Assembly: GCF_014643535.1 (NCBI RefSeq)
Contig: NZ_BMJQ01000002.1
Span: 434,001 to 498,000 of the forward strand
Length of the DNA: 64,000 nucleotides
Direction of reading: 5' to 3'
Source of the DNA: Aliidongia dinghuensis
Lineage (GTDB): Bacteria > Pseudomonadota > Alphaproteobacteria > ATCC43930 > CGMCC-115725
Positions 1-10,768 of this stretch are shown piece after piece; position 1 is the first letter of the stretch, and the number at the start of each line of letters is the position of its first letter. Both the position numbers and the translations under genes were made by a program. Under the pieces are notes generated by a model. It was not told where the DNA came from, did not search any database, and worked only from the letters and a program-made list of their open reading frames with translations.

Positions 1-118
1 CGGCTCGACCAAGGCGCGGGTCGAGGTCGAGATTGTGCCGCGCGTGACGGTCGACGCCACGGTCGGCACCGGTTCCGAGTCGACCAGCATGGGTGTCAAT
101 TATAAATTCGACTACTGA
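1..118 (+). CDS. tamB: TamB-like translocation/assembly module, C-terminal fragment
   Basis: Only the last 38 codons are inside the window (codons begin at base 2, stop TGA at 116-118). The translated tail contains VEVEIVPRVTVDATVG and ends MGVNYKFDY. A beta-rich stretch closing on a 'G-x-x-Y-K-x-D-Y/F' end is typical of the DUF490/TamB C-terminus, which works with the outer-membrane protein TamA in envelope assembly and lipid transport. The bulk of the gene lies upstream of the window, so the call rests on the tail alone. About 110 bases separate it from the next gene. Confidence 0.6.
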   Translation, partial: GSTKARVEVEIVPRVTVDATVGTGSESTSMGVNYKFDY

Positions 119-229
119 TTGCCGCGCGGCATTTCGCCGCTCGCGCAGGTTTGATCGGCGAACGAGTTCCGCTCGGGCTTAGGGTCGGTCTCGCCCAATC
201 TCCCCATCTCCGAGGAGGGAACGTTCACC

Positions 230-1111
230 ATGCGTCATGTCGCATCCGATATTGCTGGCCTGTTTCCGACCATGGACCTGAGCCGCCGCGGCTTCGTCGT
301 CACCACGCTCGCGGCCGGCTTCGCGCTCACGGTGCAGCCGGTCCAGGCGAGCACGATCACGACCGATACCGAGGGACTCGTCGCCGGCGAGGTTCAGATC
401 CCGGTCGCCGACGGTACGATCCCGGCCTATCGCGCGCAGCCTGCCAAGCCCGGCCCGCACCCGGTCCTGCTCGTGGTCGAGGAGATCTTCGGCGTGCACG
501 AGCATATCAAGGACATGTGCCGCCGCTTCGCGAAGCAGGGCTATCTCGCTATCGCGCCGGAGCTCTATAGCCGGCTCGGCGACGTCGTCGCCATGACCGA
601 CATCAAGGAGGTGGTGGCGACGGTCAACAAGGCGCCCGACAAGACCGAGATGAGCGATCTCGATGCGACCGTCGCCTGGGCCGGCAAGAACCACGGCGAT
701 ACGAGGCGCCTCGGCATCACCGGCTTCTGCCGCGGCGGCCGGACGGTCTGGATGTATGCCGCGCATAATCACAACCTCAAGGCCGGTGTCGCCTGGTACG
801 GCCCGCTCGTCGGCACGCCGACCGACGCCATGCCGACCAACCCGGTCGATGTCGCGGGCGAGATCAAGGCGCCGATCCTCGGCCTCTATGCCGGGCTCGA
901 CCAGGGCATCCTCAAGGAGCATGTCGAGACCATGCGCGCGAAGCTGCTCGAAACCGGCAACACCCGGTCGCAGATCGTCGTCTATCCCGACGCCCAGCAT
1001 GGCTTCAACGCCGACTACCGGCCGAGCTACAACGAGGCCGACGCCAAGGACGGCATGTCCCGCTGCCTCGCCTGGCTGCGCGCGAACGGCGTGGGCCAGG
1101 AAGAGGCGTAA
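230..1111 (+). CDS. Exported dienelactone hydrolase family protein
   Basis: 293-residue alpha/beta hydrolase of the dienelactone hydrolase (carboxymethylenebutenolidase) family. The N-terminus carries a twin-arginine-like signal (SRRGFVV, residues 18-24) followed by a hydrophobic stretch, so export is likely. The nucleophile elbow is GFCRGG with Cys167, the cysteine nucleophile of this family; E84/E85 and the His in DAQHGF near the C-terminus complete the expected active site. The Shine-Dalgarno sequence GGAGGGA precedes the ATG. The substrate is unknown: many genomic members are not true dienelactone hydrolases, and no ring-cleavage genes are nearby. Confidence 0.85.
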   Translation: MRHVASDIAGLFPTMDLSRRGFVVTTLAAGFALTVQPVQASTITTDTEGLVAGEVQIPVADGTIPAYRAQPAKPGPHPVLLVVEEIFGVHEHIKDMCRRFAKQGYLAIAPELYSRLGDVVAMTDIKEVVATVNKAPDKTEMSDLDATVAWAGKNHGDTRRLGITGFCRGGRTVWMYAAHNHNLKAGVAWYGPLVGTPTDAMPTNPVDVAGEIKAPILGLYAGLDQGILKEHVETMRAKLLETGNTRSQIVVYPDAQHGFNADYRPSYNEADAKDGMSRCLAWLRANGVGQEEA

Positions 1112-1121
1112 TGAGAAAACG

Positions 1122-1145
1122 CCCTCTCCCGCTTGCGGGAGAGGG
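1122..1145. terminator. Bidirectional hairpin between convergent genes
   Basis: Perfect 11-bp inverted repeat (ccctctcccgc / gcgggagaggg) with a 2-base loop, sitting 10 bases after one stop codon and 12 bases before the convergent one. No T-run follows, so it could equally be a dispersed palindrome that serves as a transcription barrier. Confidence 0.5.
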
Positions 1146-1157
1146 TCTGTCCGCCTC

Positions 1158-2363
1158 CTACTTCGACATCGGACAGCCGGTCTTCTCCGGCGCCAGGAAC
1201 GCCTCGGCCGCCGGTACGGTCGCGACCTTTTCCAGATAGTCCCAGGGATACTTCGATTCCTCGGGCTTCTTGACGCGCATCAAGAGCCGGTCGAACACCA
1301 GCTTGTTGTTCGACTGGATCTCGCCGTGCGCGGTGAAGACATCCTCGACCGGCGTCGCCTTCATGGCGGCCACGACCGGATCCGTGTCGGCGGTGCCGGC
1401 CTTCTGGATCGCCTTCAGGTAATGGGTGATGGCCGAATAGACGCCGGCGTGGCTGTCGTTCGGCATGCGGTTCATCTTGGCGAAATAGCGCTTGGCCCAG
1501 GCGCGGGTCTTGTCGTCGGTGTCCCAGTACCAGGACTGCATCAGCAGCAGGCCCTGCGCTTCCTTCAGCCCCATGCTATTGACGTCGGAGAGATAGACGA
1601 CCGGCGCTGTCACCAGTTGCTTCGGCGAGATGCCGAATTCGCCGGCCTGCTTCAAGGAGCCGATCAGGTCGGCGCCGGCATTGGCCAGCATGACGACCTT
1701 GGCGCCCGAGCCCTGGGCCTGCAGCAGGAACGACGAGAAATCCGCCGTGTTGAGCGGATGGCGGACGGAGCCCTTGACCGCGCCGCCGAGCCGCGTGATC
1801 TCGGCCGTGGCGTCGGCTTCGAGGCTCTTGCCGAAGGCATAGTCGGCGGTCAGGAAGAAGTAGCTGTCGTAGCCCTGCTTCATGAGCGCCCGGATCGGCG
1901 CCACCGCGTTCGACCAGTTGTTGTGGGTCCAGGCGATGCCGGTCGGCGTGCAGGCGGGGCCGGTCAGATCCGACGACGAGGCCGAGGTGAAGATCGCGAG
2001 CTTGTCCTGCTCCTTGGCGAGCGCCTGGACGGCGAGCGCGATCGCCGAATTGGTGAAGTCGATGATCATGTCGACATGGTCGGGCCCATACCATTGCCGC
2101 GCGATCGACAGGCCGACGTCCGCCTTGTTCTGATGGTCGGCGACCAGGAGCTTGATCGGCTTGCCCAGGACCGAGCCGCCGAAATCGTCGATCGCCATCT
2201 GGGCGGCCACGACCGAACCGGGCCCGCCCAGGTCGGCATAGGGGCCGGACTGGTCGTTCAGCACGCCGATGCGCACGGCGTCGCCCTTGATTTCGGCCGA
2301 GGCCGGTGCCACGGCGGCGAAGCCGGCCAGCAGCATGGCGAGGATGCCCAAGATCTGTCTCAT
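1158..2363 (-). CDS. ABC transporter substrate-binding protein, branched-chain amino acid type
   Basis: 401-residue periplasmic binding protein of the LivJ/LivK type (Peripla_BP_6). Residues 1-23 form a signal peptide ending in APASA, followed by GDAVRIGVLNDQSGPYADLG, the usual start of this fold. The central IVADHQNKADVGLSIARQW-like helix and the Ser/Asp-rich ligand cleft (FTSASSSDLTG) also fit. No permease or ATPase genes lie beside it, so it is an orphan that must use a transporter encoded elsewhere, or act as a sensor. The ligand cannot be read from sequence; paralogues bind amino acids, amides, urea or aromatic acids. It converges on the preceding hydrolase. Confidence 0.85.
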   Translation of the reverse strand: MRQILGILAMLLAGFAAVAPASAEIKGDAVRIGVLNDQSGPYADLGGPGSVVAAQMAIDDFGGSVLGKPIKLLVADHQNKADVGLSIARQWYGPDHVDMIIDFTNSAIALAVQALAKEQDKLAIFTSASSSDLTGPACTPTGIAWTHNNWSNAVAPIRALMKQGYDSYFFLTADYAFGKSLEADATAEITRLGGAVKGSVRHPLNTADFSSFLLQAQGSGAKVVMLANAGADLIGSLKQAGEFGISPKQLVTAPVVYLSDVNSMGLKEAQGLLLMQSWYWDTDDKTRAWAKRYFAKMNRMPNDSHAGVYSAITHYLKAIQKAGTADTDPVVAAMKATPVEDVFTAHGEIQSNNKLVFDRLLMRVKKPEESKYPWDYLEKVATVPAAEAFLAPEKTGCPMSK

Positions 2364-2474
2364 CGGGGTGAAGCTCCTGTTGGGGGATATTGGGGCGTCC
2401 TCTGGCGGGCGCCTTTTTAGGCAAGCTTAAGGGGTATTCGAGGGAAGAGTCATGAAAGTAACCCTTTCCCCGTC

Positions 2475-2591
2475 GTTCCCGCGCAGGCGGGAACCCAGGG
2501 CAAGCGAAGGCTGCTCATTGCCGGCACCATCGATATGTCGGCCCTGCGACAAGCCTCCGGCTTGCGCATGGATCCCCGCCTTCGCGGGGAT
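2475..2591. repeat. Paired dispersed palindrome (REP-like doublet)
   Basis: Two hairpins about 90 bases apart: gttcccgc-gcag-gcgggaac (2475-2494) and atccccgc-cttc-gcggggat (2572-2591). The same doublet architecture occurs at 43291-43395, and single units at 29461-29490 and 41847-41880. It lies downstream of the 5-oxoprolinase gene and may end its transcript. Confidence 0.7.
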
Positions 2592-2611
2592 GACATAATG
2601 AGGGTGCATCC

Positions 2612-6235
<3,624 letters not shown>

Positions 6236-6474
6236 CGCCCCGTCCCCGATTTCTGGATCACATTAACGCGGGATGATTAAAGCCGCCCAGGGCGCCGGGC
6301 GTCCAATTTTCAATTTCTATGTGATGCGATCAATTTCAGTGATCGCTGCTGATGGCCGGACTGCGAGATTCAGTTCTCATTGGAAAAGATCGGCCCCGCC
6401 AGGTGCTGAACGCGTCATACCCGCTCGATGCACGGTTAGCTTGTGCCTGTAACAGATGAAATTTACCGTGGGGT
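6236..6474. other. Intergenic region without a recognised gene
   Basis: Divergent spacer between the 5-oxoprolinase start and the first leader module of the tandem array. It is less GC-rich than its surroundings (for example the stretches around 6308-6345 and 6450-6465), as expected for promoters of both units. No convincing ORF, hairpin or paired promoter boxes were seen. Confidence 0.5.
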
Positions 6475-6612
6475 GCTGTCTTCATCCTTAGGTCGGTCGC
6501 AGAGCGTTCTCGTCGGACAGCGCGCCTGCGGACAGTCGACCGAGGTCCGTTTTTGCGACCGGCCGTGATGCGGCCTCCGCAGGTGCTCCCCATGGCGTCT
6601 TGGAGGTGCATC
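6475..6612 (+). promoter_or_regulatory. Repeated leader module, copy 1
   Basis: First of four copies of a ~137-bp segment running from gctgtcttca to the ribosome binding site of a secreted-protein gene (others at 7289, 8097 and 9414). Shared blocks include tcgcagagcgttct, the cggac...gtccg pair around tcgaccga, and gcgaccggccg. Just before the Shine-Dalgarno (ggagg) is a hairpin aggtgc / gcgtct (6581-6586 with 6595-6600) whose pairing survives base changes between copies. Probably a 5' untranslated control region; its function is unknown. Confidence 0.6.
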
Positions 6613-7155
6613 ATGCTGAAACGGTGCTGGCTTGCTCTATTGTTGCTTCTTGCCGTCCTCGCGGCCCCGGGCCGCGCGGAGGCGCAGTATTACTTTTCCT
6701 TGAGCGATCTCGAAAAGCTGTTCGTCCAGGACCAGCAGTATTTCGTCTTGGACGACGAGGGTTTCGGCGACCCGTCGGTCAACCATCTGCATTTCTCGCA
6801 CATCGATACGACGACCGGCAATTTCACGGGCTATATCTGGGCGCCGCAGATCGTACCGGCGATCGCGAAAAAGTCGCTCCCGGTCTCGGGCACGATCACG
6901 ATCAATCCCGACAGCTTCATCGGCGGCCTCTTCGGTACCGGCAACTACTATGGCATCTCGTTCAGCTGGGACGACAACAGCACCTTCTGCTTCGACCAAA
7001 GCGCCTCCTATACCGGGGCGATCACCTTCCGCGGCTATCGTGGCGGCAAAATGCAGGCCAACATCGCGGGTTCGATCGACGCCAGCTGGGCGGAGTGCCA
7101 GATAGGCCCCGTCAACTTTTCCCCCATCGCGTTCTCGGGAGTGCTGGTGAAATAG
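6613..7155 (+). CDS. Secreted protein of an unrecognised family, paralogue 1 of 5
   Basis: 180-residue protein that I do not recognise. Residues 1-24 are a signal peptide (MLKRCWLALLLLLAV..., cleavage after AEA), giving a periplasmic or secreted mature protein of about 156 residues. The mature part starts YYFSLSDLEKLF, then QYFVLDDEGF, NHLHF and DTTTGNFTGYIWAP, followed by alternating polar/hydrophobic strands suggesting an all-beta fold, and ends FSGVLVK. Two cysteines of the mature chain (C126, C162) are conserved in all five paralogues and could form a disulfide. The ATG at 6613 is chosen because the ribosome binding site ggagg lies 7 bases upstream and all copies start M-[LM]-K-R. Confidence 0.85.
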   Translation: MLKRCWLALLLLLAVLAAPGRAEAQYYFSLSDLEKLFVQDQQYFVLDDEGFGDPSVNHLHFSHIDTTTGNFTGYIWAPQIVPAIAKKSLPVSGTITINPDSFIGGLFGTGNYYGISFSWDDNSTFCFDQSASYTGAITFRGYRGGKMQANIAGSIDASWAECQIGPVNFSPIAFSGVLVK

Positions 7156-7180
7156 GACGCCAGCCTCGTCTCTTCCCATC

Positions 7181-7203
7181 ATGCCCGGGCTCGACCCGGG
7201 CAT
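7181..7203. repeat. Palindrome after paralogue 1
   Basis: Perfect 9-bp inverted repeat atgcccggg-ctcga-cccgggcat. The same element follows paralogue 2 (7990-8012). No T-run follows; it is a dispersed palindrome that may act as a terminator or 3'-end stabiliser. Confidence 0.65.
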
Positions 7204-7288
7204 CCCCGTGGGGTGACAGGCTGTGCGTGGCTTGCCCCGCCGATCAGATTCGCTGATGGACGCGCCCGGTTAGGTGGTACCATTTCTC

Positions 7289-7425
7289 GCTGTCTTCAGC
7301 CTTAGGTCGGTCGCAGAGCGTTCTTGTCGGACAGTGCGCCTGCGGACATTCGACCGAGGTCCGCTTCCGCGACCGGCCGTGATGCTGTCTCCGCAGGCGC
7401 TCCCTTTAGCGTCTTGGAGTGCATC
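7289..7425 (+). promoter_or_regulatory. Repeated leader module, copy 2
   Basis: Second copy of the array leader, about 814 bases after the first, very similar over its length. The hairpin before the ribosome binding site is aggcgc / gcgtct here, differing from copy 1 in one arm base while keeping all six pairs (one G-U). The gcggac...gtccgc stem around tcgaccga is also kept. Confidence 0.6.
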
Positions 7426-7968
7426 ATGCTGAAACGGTGCTGGCTTGCTCTATTGCTGCTTCTTGCCGTCCTCACGGCCCCGGGCCGGGCGGAGGCACAG
7501 TATTATTTTACCTTGAGCGATCTCGACACGCTGTTCGTCAAGAATCACCTGTATTTCGCGTTGGACAACGAGGGGCTCGGCAACCCGTCGGCCAACCACT
7601 TGCATTTCGTGCGCATCGACACGACGACCGGCAACTTCACCGGCTACATCGTGATGCCGCAGGTCTTGCCGTCATTTCAGTCGATGAACGTCCCGGTCAC
7701 GGGCACAATCACAATCAATTCCGACGTCGGTGACCACGGCTACAGTTTCGGTACCGGCAACAATTATGGGATCACGTTCAGCTGGACCTACACGACCGAC
7801 TGCTTCGAACAGGGTGCGTCCTACACCGGGGCGATCACCTTCGTCGGCTATCGCGACGGCAAGATGCTGGCCAACATCGCGGGCACGTTCAACAGCGACT
7901 GGGTCCAGTGCGTGTCAGGCGGCGTCAACCTTGGCCCGGAGCCGTTTTCCGGGGTCCTGGTGCAGTAG
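7426..7968 (+). CDS. Secreted protein of an unrecognised family, paralogue 2 of 5
   Basis: 180 residues; its first 25 residues differ from paralogue 1 at one position only, so the signal peptide is nearly identical. The mature part diverges more (YYFTLSDLDTLF, YFALDNEGLG, NHLHFVRIDTTTGNFTGYI). The tryptophan of the shared IWAP motif is changed here (IVMP), and the C-terminus is FSGVLVQ. Both mature-chain cysteines are kept (DCFEQ and QCVSG). The strong signal-peptide conservation and 814-base spacing from copy 1 point to a recent tandem duplication that included the leader. Unknown function. Confidence 0.85.
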   Translation: MLKRCWLALLLLLAVLTAPGRAEAQYYFTLSDLDTLFVKNHLYFALDNEGLGNPSANHLHFVRIDTTTGNFTGYIVMPQVLPSFQSMNVPVTGTITINSDVGDHGYSFGTGNNYGITFSWTYTTDCFEQGASYTGAITFVGYRDGKMLANIAGTFNSDWVQCVSGGVNLGPEPFSGVLVQ

Positions 7969-7989
7969 ACCGGCCTCGTCTCTTAGTTC

Positions 7990-8012
7990 ATGCCCGGGCT
8001 CGACCCGGGCAT
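7990..8012. repeat. Palindrome after paralogue 2
   Basis: Same atgcccggg-ctcga-cccgggcat inverted repeat as after paralogue 1, 21 bases past the stop codon, duplicated together with the gene. Confidence 0.65.
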
Positions 8013-8096
8013 CCCTGGAGAGCGAAGGTAGTACGCGGCTTGCGCCGCCGGTCGGATTTGCCGATGACCCTGCCCGTTGCGATGGTATTGTACGCC

Positions 8097-8232
8097 GCTG
8101 TCTTCAGCCTTCGGTCGATCGCAGAGCGTTCTCGTTGGACAGCGCGCCTGCAGACATTCGACCGAGTCCGTTTCCGCGACCGGCCGCGATGCTTGCCCCG
8201 CAGGCGCTCCCTTGGCGCCTTGGAGGCTCATC
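8097..8232 (+). promoter_or_regulatory. Repeated leader module, copy 3
   Basis: Third copy, about 808 bases after copy 2. Shared blocks are ggtcgatcgcagagcgttctcg and cgaccgagtccgtttccgcg (each 20-22 bases in the sequence). The pre-ribosome-binding-site hairpin is aggcgc / gcgcct, now fully Watson-Crick. It precedes a two-gene unit (paralogues 3 and 4). Confidence 0.6.
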
Positions 8233-8778
8233 ATGATGAAACGATCGTGTTTGGCGGCGCTGTTATTCCTTGCCCTGACGTCAGGCTCGGCCAGGGCCGA
8301 TTTTACCGGCTATTATTTCACCTATGCCGATCTCCAACAGATCTTCGTGCAGAACCAGCAGTATTTCGTGCTGGACAACGACGGGACGGCCAATCCCTCA
8401 CTCAACCACCTGCATTTCACCAGTATCGATGTCACCGACGGGGTGTTCACGGGCACGCTCTGGGCCCCCGTGGTCCAGCCGGACGTACCCCAAGTGACCG
8501 TGCCGGTCGCGGGAAAGCTTACGATCCATACCGACGTCGGCCCGTTCGGCATTCCGTCAGGGCAGGGGCTTTACTACGAGATCGCGTTCTTCTGGGCGCA
8601 TGCCAACGACTGCGACAGCCAGTACATGACTTACGACGGGGCGATCCGGTTCCGCGGTTATGTCGGCGGCACGATGCAGGCGAACATCGCCGGCACGATC
8701 CGGTCGACCGTGCCGGACTGCGGCTACGTCGACTATCCCTTCAGCCCGCAACCGTTCTCGGGAAAGCTCACGAAATAG
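8233..8778 (+). CDS. Secreted protein of an unrecognised family, paralogue 3 of 5
   Basis: 181 residues. The signal peptide is different in detail (MMKRSCLAALLFLALTSGSARA) but placed identically. Mature motifs are YYFTYADLQQIFVQNQQYFVL, NHLHFTSIDVTDGVFTG, LWAP and C-terminal PFSGKLTK; the two cysteines are in NDCDSQ and PDCGYV. It is one of the more divergent members; with paralogue 4 it shares the KLT(V/I)H strand and the PFSG.LTK end. Start at 8233 (ATG ATG) is set by alignment with the M-L-K-R starts of the others; the second ATG at 8236 is possible. Confidence 0.85.
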   Translation: MMKRSCLAALLFLALTSGSARADFTGYYFTYADLQQIFVQNQQYFVLDNDGTANPSLNHLHFTSIDVTDGVFTGTLWAPVVQPDVPQVTVPVAGKLTIHTDVGPFGIPSGQGLYYEIAFFWAHANDCDSQYMTYDGAIRFRGYVGGTMQANIAGTIRSTVPDCGYVDYPFSPQPFSGKLTK

Positions 8779-8808
8779 CGGCAACCCTAAAGAGTGGGAG
8801 GTTTCGTC

Positions 8809-9354
8809 ATGCTGAAACGATCCTGCCTCGCGGCCGGCCTATATCTTGCGGTGCTGGCCGACCCGGCTGGGGCTCAAGTTGTGCCCTATTACTTCTCTCT
8901 CGCGGATCTGGAAAAGATCTTCGTCGAAAACAAGCAGTATTTCGTGCTGGACGACGAGGGGTTCGACGACGCGTCGTTCAATCATCTGCATTTCACGACC
9001 ATCGACACGACGACCGGCGCCTTTACCGGCGCGATCTGGGCGCCGGAGCTGCTGCCGGCGGCGGCGCAGCAGGTCATTCCGGTTACCGGCAAGCTCACGG
9101 TCCACCAAGGCACCTCGGCTAACGGCCCATTGAGCCAGGGCGGCAACCATTACGAAATCGAATTTTCCTGGACCATCAGCAGCATCTGCAACACCAACAC
9201 GGCGTCCTACCACGGGGCGATTGCGTTCCTCGGCTATCAGGGCGCGAAGATGCGAGGCACGATCGCTGGCAAGATCACCTCGAACTACAGCGCTTGCGGC
9301 ATCTCTACGCTGCCCTATAGCCCGCAGCCGTTCTCGGGCGTCCTGACCAAATAA
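8809..9354 (+). CDS. Secreted protein of an unrecognised family, paralogue 4 of 5
   Basis: 181 residues, 30 bases after paralogue 3 and the only copy without its own leader module, so the two are probably co-transcribed. The ribosome binding site gggagg lies 8 bases before the ATG. Signal peptide MLKRSCLAAGLYLAVLADPAGA; mature motifs YYFSLADLEKIFVENKQYFVL, NHLHFTTIDTTTGAFTGAIW, and PFSGVLTK at the end, with cysteines in SICNTN and SACGIS. Function unknown. Confidence 0.85.
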   Translation: MLKRSCLAAGLYLAVLADPAGAQVVPYYFSLADLEKIFVENKQYFVLDDEGFDDASFNHLHFTTIDTTTGAFTGAIWAPELLPAAAQQVIPVTGKLTVHQGTSANGPLSQGGNHYEIEFSWTISSICNTNTASYHGAIAFLGYQGAKMRGTIAGKITSNYSACGISTLPYSPQPFSGVLTK

Positions 9355-9413
9355 GTTCTGGCGGCGGGATGCCGGCATCTTGTTCTGCGACCGGCCGAGA
9401 TTTACTCTGTTGC

Positions 9414-9549
9414 GCTGTCTTCAACCTTCGGTCGATCGCAGAGCGTTCTCGTCGGACAGCGCGCCTGTGGACATTCGACCGAGTCCGTTTCCGCGACCGG
9501 CCGCGATGCTTCCTCTGCAGGCGCTTCCTTGGCGCCTTGGAGGTTCATC
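9414..9549 (+). promoter_or_regulatory. Repeated leader module, copy 4
   Basis: Fourth copy, closest to copy 3, with the aggcgc / gcgcct hairpin directly before the ribosome binding site ggagg. A partial extra copy of the block gcgaccggccg lies just upstream (about 9388-9398), hinting at a recombination junction. Confidence 0.6.
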
Positions 9550-10092
9550 ATGCTGAAACGGTGCTGGCTCGCTGTCTTGCTGCTGCTCGCCCTCTTCGCG
9601 GCCCCAGGCCGGGCGGAGGCACAATATTATTTTCAATTGAGCGATCTTGAGACGATGTTCGTCCATAACCAGCAATTTTTCGAGCTCGACGACGAGGGCT
9701 TCGGCAACCCGTCGCTCAACCATCTGCATTTCGCCTCGATCGACACCACGACCGGGGCGTTCACCGGCTATATCTGGGCGCCGCAGGTCGTGCCGGCTAT
9801 CCCGCAGATGACCATGCCGGTCTCGGGCACGATCACCATCCATCCCGACATCGGCAGCTTCGGCATCCCGGCCCATACCGGCAACTATTACGAAATCTCG
9901 TTCGGCTGGTCCTACAGCCAACCCTGCTTCTTCCAGAGCGCGTCCTACGAAGGGGCGATCACCTTCCACGGATATATCGGCGGCAAGATGCAGGGCAACA
10001 TTGCGGGCTCGATCAACGTCCACACGAACGCCTGCGAGGTGGCCGATTTCCCGTACAACCCGCAACCGTTCTCGGGGATATTGGTGAGGTAG
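9550..10092 (+). CDS. Secreted protein of an unrecognised family, paralogue 5 of 5
   Basis: 180 residues. The signal peptide is again close to those of paralogues 1 and 2 (MLKRCWLAVLLLLALFAAPG, cleavage after AEA), while the middle resembles paralogue 3 (DIGSFGIP versus DVGPFGIP), so it looks like a mosaic. Mature motifs are YYFQLSDLETMF, NHLHFASIDTTTGAFTGYIW, NYYEISFGWSY, GGKMQGNIAGSI and PFSGILVR; cysteines in QPCFFQ and NACEVA. Last gene of the array; followed by inverted-repeat DNA rather than another copy. Confidence 0.85.
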   Translation: MLKRCWLAVLLLLALFAAPGRAEAQYYFQLSDLETMFVHNQQFFELDDEGFGNPSLNHLHFASIDTTTGAFTGYIWAPQVVPAIPQMTMPVSGTITIHPDIGSFGIPAHTGNYYEISFGWSYSQPCFFQSASYEGAITFHGYIGGKMQGNIAGSINVHTNACEVADFPYNPQPFSGILVR

Positions 10093-10157
10093 CGATGGAT
10101 TGTCCCTCGCCCGCATGAGCGTGAGAGGGAAGGGACCCGGTCCGTAAGGGCCGGGGA

Positions 10158-10191
10158 GGGTGAGGGTGGTTCGTCCGAGACACCCTCACCC
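10158..10191. repeat. Palindrome-rich spacer after the secreted-protein array
   Basis: Perfect 11-bp inverted repeat gggtgagggtg / caccctcaccc with a 12-base loop, inside a stretch (about 10100-10240) full of ccctcgcccgc / gtgagaggg-type halves. It closes the array and separates it from the convergent membrane-protein gene; probably a dispersed repeat with terminator activity. Confidence 0.55.
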
Positions 10192-10273
10192 GGCTCGCTT
10201 GACGCTCGCCACCCTCCCGCTCCCGCAGGCGAGGGTATGTATCCGCGCCTGTCGCTCCCGGAGCGCGGAACGA

Positions 10274-10753
10274 TTATTTCGTGTCGCCCAGCGTCTCGAA
10301 CCAGTGCCAGAATCGGTCGTCCTTGCCGAGTTGATGCACGGATAACACGAACGCGTCGCGCGGCTTGCCTTTCGGGATCAGCACTAGCAGCGGTATCGGC
10401 TTGGCGCCCACACGAAAGCCTTCGAGCTCATCTCGACGAATAGTCCGGGTCCAGGGCCATGGGCCATAGACGATGCGATCCGCATGCAGGATGACCAGAC
10501 CTCGCCAAAAGTTGGCGAGCAGCCAAGAAAATATCGGAACGAACAAGATCGCCATCGCAATCATCGGCACGAGGATCATGGTCTGTGCCGGTTTGAGAAT
10601 GGCAGCGAGCGCGAGCTTTATGAGGCCTGCAATCGGGATGATGCAGACGAAGGTCCAAAGGAGCAACATCGGCATCCGGAAACGATAATTTCTCGGATAG
10701 CTGGTTGTGTTGAACCGGACCTCCTGCGACGAAGCAGTCGAACGTTCGGCCAT
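10274..10753 (-). CDS. Small membrane protein, function unknown
   Basis: 159-residue protein with two transmembrane segments (about residues 28-50, MLLLWTFVCIIPIAGLIKLAL, and 56-80, MILVPMIAMAILFVPIFSWLL) followed by a soluble tail containing a basic, aromatic stretch (YGPWPWTRTIRRDELEGFRVG). Two helices plus a small beta domain resemble bacterial PH-like membrane proteins, but I cannot name the family. The first ATG in this frame (10753) is used; a TTG two codons upstream is possible. It lies 15 bases after cobT on the same strand, so it may be read through from cobST. Confidence 0.65.
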   Translation of the reverse strand: MAERSTASSQEVRFNTTSYPRNYRFRMPMLLLWTFVCIIPIAGLIKLALAAILKPAQTMILVPMIAMAILFVPIFSWLLANFWRGLVILHADRIVYGPWPWTRTIRRDELEGFRVGAKPIPLLVLIPKGKPRDAFVLSVHQLGKDDRFWHWFETLGDTK

Positions 10754-10768
10754 ATTCAATCGCTTGCC

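Noticed and set aside
7908-9122. 404-codon plus frame running across three genes of the tandem array
   Set aside because: It runs through leader modules and alternative frames of paralogues 2-4; arginine/proline-rich without a signal peptide. The repeated segments lack stops in this frame by chance.
6475-9549. Four similar ~137-bp modules considered as CRISPR or large direct repeats of a mobile element
   Set aside because: Repeats are long, each tied to a gene start, and separated by coding units; no short spacers, no transposase.
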